The notes beneath the pieces are model-generated. The model worked only from the letters and a program-made list of their open reading frames with translations, had not been told where the DNA came from and did not search any database. A stretch of 64,000 nt of DNA from a virus. The stretch's first letter is position 1. The number at the start of each line of letters is the position of its first letter. Below are positions 56,801-61,919 of this stretch, one piece after another. The stretch is taken from positions 1 to 64,000 of the IMG/VR virus record IMGVR_UViG_3300004448_000085; one strand, given 5' to 3'. The position numbers were made by a program, and so were the translations under genes.

Positions 56801-56822
56801 AGACCACAGTGGTGATGCATGA
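38859..56822 (+). CDS. Giant 5987-residue tail tip/adhesin protein
   Basis: A single uninterrupted frame of 17,964 bp. Ribosome site GAGGTG sits 8 bases upstream. Recognisable parts: an N-terminal LamG/concanavalin-like lectin domain (residues about 1-230, with L-F-D-G-V-S-D-G-V, G-I-E-A-W-V and I-Y-V-N-G-D-L-V); three G-T-G-Y beta modules near 1893-1960, 2060-2140 and 2675-2755; and a second LamG-like domain near 4673-4925. The rest is Asn/Thr/Ser/Gly/His-rich and beta-like, with no membrane helix or signal peptide seen. Position between the tail protein and the hub supports a tail tip or long fibre that binds the archaeal surface. Most of the length has no recognised fold. Confidence 0.82.
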   Translation: MPIMLQSNHALLFDGVSDGVIIPQGSFSRIGQDYDDTHKSSSDVISTNYGDGVIADALGGGLGIEAWVVPDCGGVILMKEGQFKLSMGTVDTPGPIEFEANIDSSVGKMKVLLRTALPETNNYDGHVYPVNTFGGLDDSYNRFDAGKDKATSLSLSQRPLYHIVVGLNKGSVQIYVNGDLVAQQMIPSDAKLTKNNSHVFIGGKGGDFRGIIECIHVTAQFNNEMKSRNPALAGDNTISLFRFEEPVTPLKDVYTITSTSAESNLTALVIGSTNAQALANSLTGKTVTDSSVDFTVSPYSTGVYSVIDRYTNPGTTQNHLVPHVPYNLLINPGSINQTTKKPNQKPPERVRLHSIDINNGKLLVSSVHLDFKTTTNVNGLRPILHSTHIAGNGANSFVVISADSLIENGTGRPYQPPHLATQLIDRAGQMLIDEGKFEQHAMVYSSRMATTTVDTENPFAVVWPTDLDESFQVGHSGRHILNHVDGHHYLRNMPRANEEGLDQQAGNSDILTLMYDERTRGIKDLFPINSRVDYYRDVAQFEITDVVNSSAVHEVVNNGLSGASRKLISIGGVSTSAADFDPFPFLLKGPAPLTLDAIDSNLRKFHLHPSSKSRVALLHVPTLATRGLAPYVEVHYNAIDFTGASMSKTSPMLMVEKTVPASNVSVSGGGYVYDDIATDVAAGNATLYAAGGYIDVGKSKEGNLGSVNFSHSLVGDNSEGFEADVELDERLTPQNFTATGDIGNNTPQNVNASHTSKADHDSVFHRLFMERVEVKGGANITEEFARRVPHKVQGSPSAGQFDEGITSSASAIHEFFDIIDNVEVSNQLSSNHRFYVQPSDRRRTNQLQYVYSTKDREESNIACVMFLMGRTKLRGVEEVESDEGRFTAVNCVGLSDVAATRSINELGSGSPDSHVVKEIDPNAPVVSVTLGGVGQGAFDTKPSFDRSTLAHLPYSTRRGFSCLATKIRVDRNSINNTQFIEVSPLNNESEDLKSWGTYPFPEIGRIYLKNGANAEYSSKTGVCFNFVDSNLSTRRYILPNNTVVTTFQEWVVGSGLCTNANALTGTQNQDFPLGEVIMGDGHFFVENLQSDGSTVNDRMFQSMDNVSHDYQLGTQFASTRALVEIPLFKGQFFANKFENSYPSPDNSLKLHIDPTMTAHTWNPSPVGRRYQDLPPADRSAFGAYAKSILTDNKNNQSNIVNFETTDAAYKVYVSNPKVFPAGVTTGAVYFNVDNVVLYRRAFLPSGEWCIYSNDPTVDGYLNVVKQTSFVSENFVSEITDNGIGLPLLIGNAYDSEVLVPLKGDALNSAADFEDRSEYYYDQASVKTQGGNIDYGLRQYVSAVEFKAGPLSNPHAAKTQTRRASGTILNVEPIMNGSVYTGYAHLIMSQEDVELFPNVDNPPSFVNAALYTWEIGHAHYTLEAAGNTFVFFGEGNRVKVGGGIAADDSLSSIIVRTKESSTTPSYLKNATLKGEQAVLVSKGFDTHFASDKYNIALNDNLNLSNSARPLHYSASWKITQRQNTTAFTITTTTRSELVQANTLHLNLQVGDYVYAEECRGTSDSIRSILLGQVTDIQENAVHFNPADATADSWIYLESAIPADNQTAFDDALSNAAGSADINVFLRVGCQDIMKNDDAALLNRTWVYPFAQGGLRSGDTVWSNMTYNNPHAVQGLFAKSRGVFNEALVWRGFNGGKGLLNDNPRDSIPLENFLIGDSCIETARNFVQHVNKTIELNYTNLGISSPPKVAYLDPYLATEGHARVLLYDVAHDREFIAFQDIHMQVQTSPKAAELGFERLSSSLNVADGTDEIDLGNYSIKYNGGAQNPYITQIDVANGFPSQNKYIRSNQHSNFMESAYAHNLANSMANEMLEPVKGIVTRIEPLGGNNIMLRQQGTGYPSGTTTGVATTSISSPGASGLVVTISTTQGQIHTVTVTAGGSGYKNSRTNAPSLVRIGGGNNDCVMQVFTTDTSLINTLTAMSQSMIYGKAHGHFIHTGYHTGGPLAKKRSIGDSLLSRTNNATVIPYYANKVHQQTRKLFSSNNELVKALMQHRVKLPKVLTLKAGGATYNNGDFRNVRTTTDGKGSGMTVNVTISGNAVASATVNRQGDSLYKNGDTIFIGDRGINVLPTATATVGGDGLGSFALAINNTNEEISTLFDTPDGTRVIPAFLALKGIRSETLDLSSHDETRLKHLPHWNQMDFTRRLTIDLGEVAVKDGITNVEAAANEVVRMINQAGAKKGRTHSARNNKQYPVRVVGESDFAATGSTHDPAVWWDEDKAFASHDKGTHMGYVRAHIGRVVQDADGNEEGFSIIIHSTVPGATGRNFAVWLDNSKGQVPYKPEFLIGHGGRFRTFWCMPNELSGENMHPAPMPLNKHGRPFAPITSLNQYTFPDESTQRVVSVADFANNDSNSITPKLRAVSAMSGAGQSHNTLNTESLEIKGHNSSFTQGLRTGTHAIARMNFGGIVSAGIPGFAPDAGNWGFGRKGDTRFTNDYGKLTKISYTEPPSTYTGHVPTKDTFPDNIGESSIYGLQLKDHRGEAHGIRYIYKNMGEDFTLDNTNLPQTLDNEIAIFFNHKDCTQGGFTIGKHMHGISDPTGRFPGIPDNAALANWQGNLWRGAPAPNASYNTDVVYDRSAQTLTVTPYAPYDACPHHDVLGYMGFPAENGVIHLSDPYNDMGTATVTAGGTGYTPNQTNVAGTAVGGSGSGMTLLVTTHASNAIVTAVTITSLGEGGYLHGETLSVTSAGGVNAEFTLDTPLMGNWGNMLSYTHRTKNDITGTHVFHGVTGDTYISKHRIHTHSNTAPKIERGTFIVGETTEATSALITPVANWTTLVTDELMAAVTEFAINLSDPNKPEGHFFDCTEMYASDGKTFGEWGLTEESIKVRAYNTKNNIQPISDFFSASLSQDMGIKASHIEYGEVQSVAYTNNGVVISGDGTRPVSDDLIEDGRSVACGYIPSTVLQIATKGKGFNANSATPNIVDSENNPIDTETWRKNLIGENFTENSGDLILPNLDNPTLHMSNIHSSSMMFTHTTKEIWHFCKPAGYETTVVHNENGQSYDYTRIDSFGNRTPITYGMETAIVESQNLNSGGDVSERTFKQLTDANLRSEDWPSSAPSETTFIIQKYADKKAYLFAGKRSLGSVHSQPIIHFTGARDSPDNYVPLYFGGGFSGATIDINDGTKNDYSEHNTHPYANGPTGSAGIQNANEILSSFSTLDCNAIMAFFPATALLNQHRGSINPPVYNKDNILSSDIKRGAHTPSNIHPDAAPYTAGVHMQVPSPMVVRFAHPTARYNDHRDGIENKTTYIIFGPGQAFPLTREVASPINTFEPHPGHAISTGNTWSKVPNMTSSRPFLPNHIQNSTGEYMPERAATQLAKHRFHYRQVLNWEAPVGIPDTVFLRERPETGRNYGNSFTHQAFNFYTTASNFSDDVAKAYAVTQPSRHAMFYGGGMVKNADLCWHMDNGNHPGGSWMDNQITMNPPRESDSLRVALASATTQINKTAFRVAGTVATRMLYSNDDSNSPNFAAETLVHGDVDHEYIIVDATRCQNGEELACLFGAAINTFPGKGALKAIGGTFMPSMGNSSRQDRYGWIKALSTAIPATATNSFTGLVYGNKQTAVDGITGHANVGDYGYSNQFVSNTPQVTASAPSKLGDCFIDLRIDGLLTLGAKSLANRIPASGWLRTEAEHAYGGSVDAAVKSSAWSPYHSRVFYANGDDLYARFYLANNKNTGLKAFESGETWRTYALNAAALNAGGGSNIAGVTLPHPAPSLNSEVWIWSKAPTIFVDNSGGNRFSTKGIGAPHFSGLADAIDRTKPVGVVGWHGERYSHLNSLQVTGGGTTSFSAGLGAWHSMLGFSPYGGSSSCATILSHLPHITPLPNSPESMPPTDIPGRSLTNFPSADDGESDNPSWGADDSVAFGTYVVGWADGAQYNNPPTMRNTPELQKELVNPQGTYARSLLVVAHEGELSLIARKDRNSYTTTGDYLLAGGTTQWDERFHNQDRFIAPANAGPNIEALIVDNTSLPTVANYAADGGLDAAPFNAQIQLHGSISADTALSNAEPCRAEIGDLFFDIDKNVGIVNHESDIGKRNLSTDFITSSPNPSGTMTTNDTQSQIFWAGDVNAYDVLKRSPHKNFSTEHVVWKRMDGGSLTLPASNARGLGAVPWVTRVVGDNAHTMGEKLYGNVRFSFETTNSAMMPILQAQEIAHPQLAKEHPIALHGVLEIPNEDIQFEDITVVDDTGQIHTLEGGSPLGVVIRAYRPASKRSASGLQPTPANSGFGPNLEIQLPDPDSIPGNILIRSGFDSIQAYQNETIGDGGMIHPDLGATHLGHLFDNVIKGPRKGPTMNEVGWEHISQGESFPDSTRDGWVEGTANNTLRSSYEQQDRALYFHITKMGHTHTEKFPTTYTHAAGVVNQPYTFSSLVGTTLTANTTIVLRDDAASPTPTACIFDAGFGTQEVLDEGSGKRRRFLRIANPAGESVVVSYLDIVGATFTGVVGDIDTAQFLADNANTTLTITPSYYVPAGSTRIFAARRLRDHAEVSGNSPDMAHTEYFTGDSQTTIHSRYSRPQLTPMPIPRMGHHFVNATMPMMPGHWAHPSYQGLYERSNSDKLAKLRDEDYTTLATHLEEVDGTTNNQTTVSSAVTKRIFPLNPSLRVGSLTANPSGPSDIHGGGFTLMFETKIKYDGYGILASKGDAGGINKAGGHSIVLEAAANYTQTNHFPDPAEVGAYQIVIQPNLRPHQVAGFHLNNSSVTTLPDSTPANNVSALTAQQVNLVVGIKYDEERHASLTNAANVGAVTLVLAEATIADVRGCEIFLNEVILDHEPDHGSQFTNVPPMLLYNPLGVQGSESPSFTRRGHPYHPTTSEITFKDATPGHTTSIPWWSIMHKDTPNEPSSVGFRHLALYRIDNYYEFCRASYGAVAAQLTLAGYPSIYPDIYSKIMENVSLTPTCKVVGTHSSTNAIQVDDASLFPEIPYYNQKLQYIDDASGETVSFSYTTRQGLTHSSATMNEPDIFHLPANATIPDGTKLTLSKPYSTKPMSDLFNKDSESILTKNLGQTLPGTRDTNSLFLGDAYLCAWSPNLGRPHTFYSDASRTWITDNVNHTADRAVNKAAYNSMPQHFETIHYHEVNYAASHGPFALKMKTPVPPEPLPGYIASHNGATPTVITMSQTVTGVTQGEIIYSEGRVLGKVNIVSTNTITLFTKILETNIPVGAATNKVYVRGKGIIDTAANIHAMSNFSAQGGTSAMLTNFWPCGSRGGPLVSRLDGYAMTSAAWHLPQSYAHAGATQWYDSDDDSTPANYAASGGIATAALSSTRPYPFGYRFGLRQPWNRPQWGHYGMRAYQEHATHNGASDFAVGYKAGPLVEYESQNWIYAGAQPGQGTKELPTTYVGILERHTTAAGMLNADKYENQVRYSDGRRMTRGFGCAIRTIRNASTVIRDWWGDSAGKGLSDYKDAVSYYLVDWWGNTRGEDVRRMPVRSFGINPSWDAGDVYEYDRTNSRTPYARIWNNNKPIFNLKGIAADSDTSTGDVLTSPTATIPRFGGRKNTGNNNKGSLLVDVFAPTNALRVGDMGNGRGVRYPTQFNEDILVELSAVYENAGVVLSGNTAEPTFGEGLIRPRDDALQPTEIVRGISSRLEIDEDGLLKPEATVSDKVETVSGVSVHKDAISRSSPRIGIDGETLESLTGSDSNMVAINSEAHSLHTNRGVGQRVILHGGMQSGSQTLGDYDLTSLSFAAQPHGGVMRFSHTSNFKPMGGNYILECRSFANPFNDLGWGRSGTLGSNKTSNPYQTTTLNPTSAQTNKTDDAVKFLVRPVRLLDNQHIAVFRPQLALHSGSKQFGSTAYTATAGGKYGLYTYETPSGRAASGSYMRATNPNTSAPYQPVYLIESSSDTVPTSKGPKLPGTEVTGFDKTTLKSSVTRLVISENTLQHYRSDAPRRTGQGKDYTVKPRFSQSLHGKGHKEDVSFNTSDHSGDA
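44538..47120 (+). repeat. Three dispersed G-T-G-Y beta modules in the giant gene
   Basis: Copies near 44538-44740 (G-T-G-Y-P-S-G ... T-A-G-G-S-G-Y-K-N), 45043-45270 (A-G-G-A-T-Y-N-N-G-D ... G-S-G-M-T-V-N-V) and 46895-47120 (T-A-G-G-T-G-Y-T-P-N ... G-S-G-M-T-L-L-V ... G-E-G-G-Y-L-H-G-E). The range given spans all three and the unrelated sequence between them. They match the module in the tail tube gene. Confidence 0.7.
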
Positions 56823-58237
56823 TGCCGCTTCTTAGTTACAGACGAGTCAGCACTGATAACCCGGTGATTATGAAATCTATTCGTAAACCTAAGTTCGTAG
56901 ATAATGCACTCTACCTTGGTGAGTATACTGCACAAAGCGATGTGCTAAACAAGGTCACTGTAAAACAGCGCAAGACTGCAACTTACGGTGTTGCTACTTC
57001 TCGTGCTTACGACATTACTGAGTTACAAGACAGTATGATACTCAAGCAACCTCAAACCCATGGTAGTAACTATCAAGGCTCTGTAGTTTATATGGGGTCG
57101 GCAATCACAAGCGATGCGAATAAGAATAAACCAGTTCTGTTGTATGCTAAAAACGCTACACACGAAAGGCTTCGCCCGTCATCAGTGATGAACAGTGGAG
57201 TAGGGACTACTTTCGCTGTGAAGAATACCAAATCAAAGTCATTTGAAAAACTTGGATTCTCTGCTACTCAAGGACACATAGGACACCCAATTGATGCTGG
57301 CTTAAGAACCACGGACTTGGCTATTCGTTTGAGTAGAGATATTGCTGACTCTTTGACATCAGTGAATATCGCCTTACCAATGAGCGCAAGTAACTCAGAG
57401 GTAGACAGGAGAAGACATAGCCACGCATTCCTCGGTGCTGATTTTCACGGCATCACTTTGGTAGACGCTTTGCGCTTTATCAGTAGACACGATGGTAGAG
57501 TGATTCACTTTGACAGATTTGGTAATCTTCTTTATGTTCCGTTCCAATTTGAAGAAGGTAGTAGATTCATAGACCATAACGCACGCACTGGGCCAGCCGT
57601 ATCAAATCCAATTGAGAACATTTCTAACAGAGTGATTGTAGAAGGGTTACCCACTGCTGTGAACGACACTGCATTTGCCGAAGTAAACAACTCTGAAAAA
57701 CAAACAAGTGGAGATGTGTTAGAAGAACCACAAGTAGTTGGTGACTTCACTGTTCGTAGTAACGAGCAAGCAAGGGAGATAGGTCGTAACATTCTCAAGG
57801 CAAACGCAGTCATGCTTGGTAATTTAACAAGCGCTGGTCACCCTAATGCGTGGGATTTGCGACCCGGTATGGTGATTGAATACAACGGTGAGCGTAAGAT
57901 TCTCATTGAAGTGAGACATAGAATGGCTCAAAACGCAACTGACCTTGTTTTCCTTAGCGTAGAAAGCGGGGTAGAAGGGGTCTTACAGGGCATTCTCCAA
58001 GGCACTAAGAACACAGGGGCGCAAGAAGATACCATACAACAAATTGTTGAGAAAAATATGGCCTTGTTTGGTGACATAGAAATCATATCAGTAATCATAA
58101 CAGAAGTCCAAGGACACGGAACTTCAGGCGATGGTTTCATCATAGGGAGAGGCATGGGTAGAGGTGTGGTCGGTGCTGCTACTGGTGAAACAGTCGGCGG
58201 TAGCAAAACAGCAAAGATAACACAGAGGGGTGATTAA
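56819..58237 (+). CDS. Tail hub / gp27-like baseplate protein
   Basis: A 472-residue protein overlapping the giant gene by ATGA. The hub-like signature is in the second half: R-V-I-V-E-G-L-P, then N-E-Q-A-R-E-I-G-R-N-I-L-K-A-N-A, G-H-P-N-A-W-D-L-R-P-G-M-V-I-E-Y-N-G-E and an I-L-I-E-V-R-H strand (about residues 300-370). This order resembles gp27/gpD-type tail hubs that cap the tube and hold the penetration spike. The N-terminal half is polar with little pattern. The C-terminus is Gly-rich. No lysozyme domain is visible. Confidence 0.68.
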   Translation: MMPLLSYRRVSTDNPVIMKSIRKPKFVDNALYLGEYTAQSDVLNKVTVKQRKTATYGVATSRAYDITELQDSMILKQPQTHGSNYQGSVVYMGSAITSDANKNKPVLLYAKNATHERLRPSSVMNSGVGTTFAVKNTKSKSFEKLGFSATQGHIGHPIDAGLRTTDLAIRLSRDIADSLTSVNIALPMSASNSEVDRRRHSHAFLGADFHGITLVDALRFISRHDGRVIHFDRFGNLLYVPFQFEEGSRFIDHNARTGPAVSNPIENISNRVIVEGLPTAVNDTAFAEVNNSEKQTSGDVLEEPQVVGDFTVRSNEQAREIGRNILKANAVMLGNLTSAGHPNAWDLRPGMVIEYNGERKILIEVRHRMAQNATDLVFLSVESGVEGVLQGILQGTKNTGAQEDTIQQIVEKNMALFGDIEIISVIITEVQGHGTSGDGFIIGRGMGRGVVGAATGETVGGSKTAKITQRGD

Positions 58238-58582
58238 ATGCCAGTATCAAATCATGTAAGACGGTTACTCATTGATACTATTGCTAACAACATCAATGAG
58301 ATGGTTGTCGGTTTTGACGGTAGCCCTGCTACGAAAAGTGACGGCGCTGCTGGTAGACCTGCACAAATTATCAATCCTACTACTCGTATAGTGAGTGATT
58401 CAGCACTCTTAGTTGAAGGGTTCATACCAGCCACAGAGTCTTTTAATGAGAATCTAAAGGAGGTTTTCATACAGTTTAGAGGAGCACTTAGCACAATACC
58501 AATTGCTCGTCACACAATCGCATCGTTTAATAAAACAACATCAAACGAGATACGAATACAGATACTAATTGAGGTGAAATAA
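58238..58582 (+). CDS. 114-residue tail-tip small protein
   Basis: A compact alpha/beta protein: helix V-R-R-L-L-I-D-T-I-A-N-N-I-N-E-M, a Gly/Asp loop, and C-terminal strands V-F-I-Q-F-R-G-A-L and I-R-I-Q-I-L-I-E-V-K. Size and location between the hub and a fibre gene suggest a wedge or adaptor that links fibres to the hub. Overlaps the next start by one base. No family recognised. Confidence 0.65.
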   Translation: MPVSNHVRRLLIDTIANNINEMVVGFDGSPATKSDGAAGRPAQIINPTTRIVSDSALLVEGFIPATESFNENLKEVFIQFRGALSTIPIARHTIASFNKTTSNEIRIQILIEVK

Positions 58583-60909
58583 TGGGTGACAATCCAATAT
58601 CAGGGCATACAGCGGGAACAAACGATGGGCTAAGAGACGGTGACCACATCATATCACCTTCATTGACTAACATCTACGAAGGGTTACACGGTAACGGTGT
58701 GCTCAACCCGTATGATACAGCGTATGGTAGCCCTACTGGTGACCGCATCACCCCCGCCAATCTACCCGGTGCAATCAGTAGTAGTGTTGCTCACCAAGTT
58801 ATAATCAAGGCTTGTAGTGTCATTCTTGACGGAGTGCCTTACAACATTGACAACGGCTCAGGTGGCGATGTCACTATCAACCTTACCAGCGGTGGTGATA
58901 AACTCACAGGAACAAGCACGACTGTTTTAACAAGCGGTAAAGAATGTCTCTTCGCTATTATAGCAACATCAGAAGGTGCTAAGTTCGTTCAATCTAATGT
59001 AGTGACTACTGCGCCCGGTGTTTATGCTTCTCTTGCTGGTAGTATCGCTGACTCTTACTTGAAAATGGGAGGTGTTAGTAGTGCTCAAAACAAACAAACA
59101 ATTGTTCTTGCTACAATTAGGGCTGTATTCAACGGTAGTGCTGCTGCTGCGAATGACCTTAAACTCACGCTATCGGAAATTAACGACAAGCGTGTATTCA
59201 TTCGCCCATCGCCTTTCTATCTATCACCCGTAACTGATGGGAATGTTGGTTCAACAAGCCATTTGAACACACATACTGCTTTGGAGCAAATACACGGTAG
59301 TGGAGAACATGGAGACTTTGGTGCTAACGGTGTGTTATGGATGTCGTATAACGAAGATGACGGGTTACCAAACCTCTACTTCAGCGCTAAGGATGGTTCA
59401 AATCGCCACACACATTTGCTTGGGCCGAATCGCATTAAAACAATTACAGGAATATCAACCCCTCAAACCTTTGACTTTGATGAGGCTCAAGTGTTTGAAT
59501 GCAACGCAGGTGGTGCGATTAACCTCAATCCAGCGGGAACATTCCCGCCCGGTCATACGGTCATTGTCAGTGTGCCAAGTGGTAGTGCTGTAACCTTTGA
59601 CCAAGGCGGGTTGGGTGCTGCTTTGACTGCTGGCGATGCTGCTTTATTTGTATACAACGGAACTGCTTGGAAAAAGGTCATGGTCAGCGCAACTTCAACT
59701 ACAAACGCAAGTGGTATTGCTGGCTTAGTTCAGTTTTCTGACGGTGCTGGTAACCACTCAAGTGATGCTAAGTTGTTTTGGACTACTGGGACTTCTACAC
59801 TCACTGTTACTGGTAAACTCACAATCACAGGATTGATTGGCTCAGGTGGGCTTCAAATCACACCAGTTGCTGCGAACCCCGGTGTAACTGCTGCTAACAC
59901 GCTTTGGATGGACAGTGGTGCGTCTAACGCTTTGAAACATGGAGCAAACACAGTTCTTAACTCAGCATCAAGCGTTGCTGATTTAAGCGATGTAACAGGA
60001 GTAGGTTCAGGTATTATCATCAGCGGTGCTGAGCGCACTAAACTAACAAACATAGAGACTGCTGCTGATGTCACTGATGCAACGAATGTTAATGCTGCTA
60101 TCACTGGACATGCTTACACAGGAGCAACACTCGCTGCTAACGACAAGGTGCTGATTCAAGATACAGATGACGGTAACGCAGTCAAGACTGTTACTGCTTC
60201 TTCTATAGCAGCATTGGGCGGTGGCGGTGGTGGTGGCTCAAGCATATCAGATGCTGACTCCGATACAAAAATAGATGTTGAGACTTCATCGGATGCTGAT
60301 ACTATATCCATGCACACAGACGGAACTGAGCGAGTGCTCATTGATACGAATGTCAATCTCGGCGTTGATGTTGATTTGACTTTTGAAGGTTCTACGGCTG
60401 TAGGAAACTTTGAGACTACACTAACTGTAACGAACCCCACTGCTGATAGAACAATCACTCTACCAAACGCTACAGGCACTGTTGCTTTGACAAGCGGTGT
60501 TCCTTCAATAGCAGGGCTTGTTGATGCAGCAGGTGCGGTTGCTGCTGTCCAAGCCAATTCTACAATAACATTAGCAACTACGGCGACCTTTAGAGCATCA
60601 AGAAGCGTTGTTCTACCCGTTCCCGTTGCGACTCTTAACCTTGATAGAGTAGGTCAAGCGGGAGTGATTGTGTTATGCCCCGGTGGTCAAACAGTCAATT
60701 TACCCGACCCCGGTGCGGCTATGGATGGAGATACCTATGTTATCATCAATGTCAATGCGCCTTCAACGGGAGCGATTACAATTGATAGAAGCGGTTTTGG
60801 TGGTCAAAACTTGAACGGTGCGGCTACGAATGGTTCGCTCCCGGCGCATGAGGCTGTCACTTTAATTTACACAGGCTTAGGAACAGGTTGGTATGGAATA
60901 GGATTGTGA
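58582..60909 (+). CDS. Tail fibre protein
   Basis: A 775-residue fibre-type protein. Early part with N-P-I-S-G-H-T-A-G-T-N-D-G; a beta-rich middle; a poly-Gly linker at about residues 546-553; and the fibre repeat N-P-T-A-D-R-T-I-T-L-P-N-A-T-G-T-V-A-L (about residues 614-632), a unit I remember from many marine phage tail fibres. The C-terminal domain is beta-rich and ends W-Y-G-I-G-L. Likely a trimeric fibre for receptor contact. It follows the small tip protein without a gap. Confidence 0.75.
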   Translation: MGDNPISGHTAGTNDGLRDGDHIISPSLTNIYEGLHGNGVLNPYDTAYGSPTGDRITPANLPGAISSSVAHQVIIKACSVILDGVPYNIDNGSGGDVTINLTSGGDKLTGTSTTVLTSGKECLFAIIATSEGAKFVQSNVVTTAPGVYASLAGSIADSYLKMGGVSSAQNKQTIVLATIRAVFNGSAAAANDLKLTLSEINDKRVFIRPSPFYLSPVTDGNVGSTSHLNTHTALEQIHGSGEHGDFGANGVLWMSYNEDDGLPNLYFSAKDGSNRHTHLLGPNRIKTITGISTPQTFDFDEAQVFECNAGGAINLNPAGTFPPGHTVIVSVPSGSAVTFDQGGLGAALTAGDAALFVYNGTAWKKVMVSATSTTNASGIAGLVQFSDGAGNHSSDAKLFWTTGTSTLTVTGKLTITGLIGSGGLQITPVAANPGVTAANTLWMDSGASNALKHGANTVLNSASSVADLSDVTGVGSGIIISGAERTKLTNIETAADVTDATNVNAAITGHAYTGATLAANDKVLIQDTDDGNAVKTVTASSIAALGGGGGGGSSISDADSDTKIDVETSSDADTISMHTDGTERVLIDTNVNLGVDVDLTFEGSTAVGNFETTLTVTNPTADRTITLPNATGTVALTSGVPSIAGLVDAAGAVAAVQANSTITLATTATFRASRSVVLPVPVATLNLDRVGQAGVIVLCPGGQTVNLPDPGAAMDGDTYVIINVNAPSTGAITIDRSGFGGQNLNGAATNGSLPAHEAVTLIYTGLGTGWYGIGL

Positions 60910-60913
60910 TACT

Positions 60914-61636
60914 ATGTGGGGAATGACAGCCATGGCAAAAGGCACTTCTATGAAAGACAAGAAGAAGCGTGCAGCAGGTGGCGGCGGTGGTGGTGGTGCG
61001 CCATCAACAGGCACATACCCTACTGTTTCCGGCGCAGGTGACATAGGTTGTATGGCATTAGGTCTAAACCCCGCTGGGAATCATTTACATGCGAGTGTGC
61101 TGTTGAGAGAATCGTTTGATGCGGCAGGGTTTCTTCAAATAACAAACGCCGCAGGTGTAAACATAAACTCTCAAGGTGCGCCCGAAGTTGAAATTGCTGA
61201 TTTTGTTGCTACGGTGATTCAAGGTGAAACGCCCATCAACGGGGCTATTGTGGGTGGTGGAGGCAACCCTATGCAACCCGGTGTTATCTTTACGCAAAAC
61301 GCTCCCGCTAACGGTGATGTGCAACTTATTTTCCGTATAGGGAATGATAATTCAACAGGTGCTTTTGGTGGTGGTGAGTTCGTTGATGTTGCGATGGTTC
61401 ACAACCCAAACGGCGTTGTTATATCAAGAATAAATGGTGCGCCCCCTGCTCAAGTTCCTTTAGGACAAGTGCAACTTCAATTTGACCCGGTGACAGCAGG
61501 TGATAGAATCATCTTAGAGTTCAAAATAACAGGTCATTCAAAAACAGGGAACTTCTCATCGGCTGTAATATCTCCGCCGATAGGAGGTTCAACTTTGAAA
61601 GTAGGTTCTTGTTATGTTCAAGTGGTATTCAACTGA
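60914..61636 (+). CDS. 240-residue Gly-linked beta protein of the tail tip
   Basis: Basic start with K-K-K-R-A-A, a run of seven Gly residues, then a beta-rich domain with N-A-A-G-V-N-I-N-S-Q-G and a C-terminal strand G-S-C-Y-V-Q-V-V-F-N. An in-frame ATG at 60932 is an alternative start. It lies at the end of the plus-strand tail operon. A short receptor-binding or fibre-tip protein is plausible; no family recognised. Confidence 0.68.
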   Translation: MWGMTAMAKGTSMKDKKKRAAGGGGGGGAPSTGTYPTVSGAGDIGCMALGLNPAGNHLHASVLLRESFDAAGFLQITNAAGVNINSQGAPEVEIADFVATVIQGETPINGAIVGGGGNPMQPGVIFTQNAPANGDVQLIFRIGNDNSTGAFGGGEFVDVAMVHNPNGVVISRINGAPPAQVPLGQVQLQFDPVTAGDRIILEFKITGHSKTGNFSSAVISPPIGGSTLKVGSCYVQVVFN

Positions 61637-61645
61637 TGTGATAGA

Positions 61646-61753
61646 ATGAGTTTGTGGATATGGTTTGCTCTCTCTTTTATCGCTGGTTTTGTTACCATGT
61701 GGTTGGTTACGATACCTGAAGAAAAGCCGATGTTCATTTTGCTTGACGAGTGA
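61646..61753 (+). CDS. 35-residue membrane peptide
   Basis: A very short frame with a single strong hydrophobic helix (W-I-W-F-A-L-S-F-I-A-G-F-V-T-M-W-L-V) and an acidic end. ATG at 61646, 9 bases after the previous gene. Its end overlaps the minus-strand zinc-ribbon gene by 20 bases, marking the convergence point of the two transcription directions. It resembles small viral membrane peptides in size; function unknown. Confidence 0.5.
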   Translation: MSLWIWFALSFIAGFVTMWLVTIPEEKPMFILLDE

Positions 61754-61919
61754 ACACGCCGTCTTGCCAAATGTGACCGCACTCTTTGCAGCACCATAGG
61801 CTCAAACGCTCACGCTTACCATCAAGGTAGCGTGCTTGTAGTCTACGGGGTATGTGCTCGTGTAGGCAAGCCCTACACTTGACTGTCATCTTGTCTAACA
61901 GTCTACCCATGTAATACAT
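61734..61919 (-). CDS. Zinc-ribbon small protein
   Basis: A 61-residue basic protein with C-R-A-C and C-C-K-E-C-G-H-I-W (four-cysteine zinc ribbon), with a basic R-R-L-Q-A-R-Y-L-D-G-K-R segment between. This layout resembles small C4 zinc proteins that bind nucleic acid. Last gene of the minus-strand group; an in-frame ATG 9 bases into the frame (61910) is an alternative start. Its start overlaps the nuclease end by 17 bases. Confidence 0.62.
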   Translation of the reverse strand: MYYMGRLLDKMTVKCRACLHEHIPRRLQARYLDGKRERLSLWCCKECGHIWQDGVFTRQAK

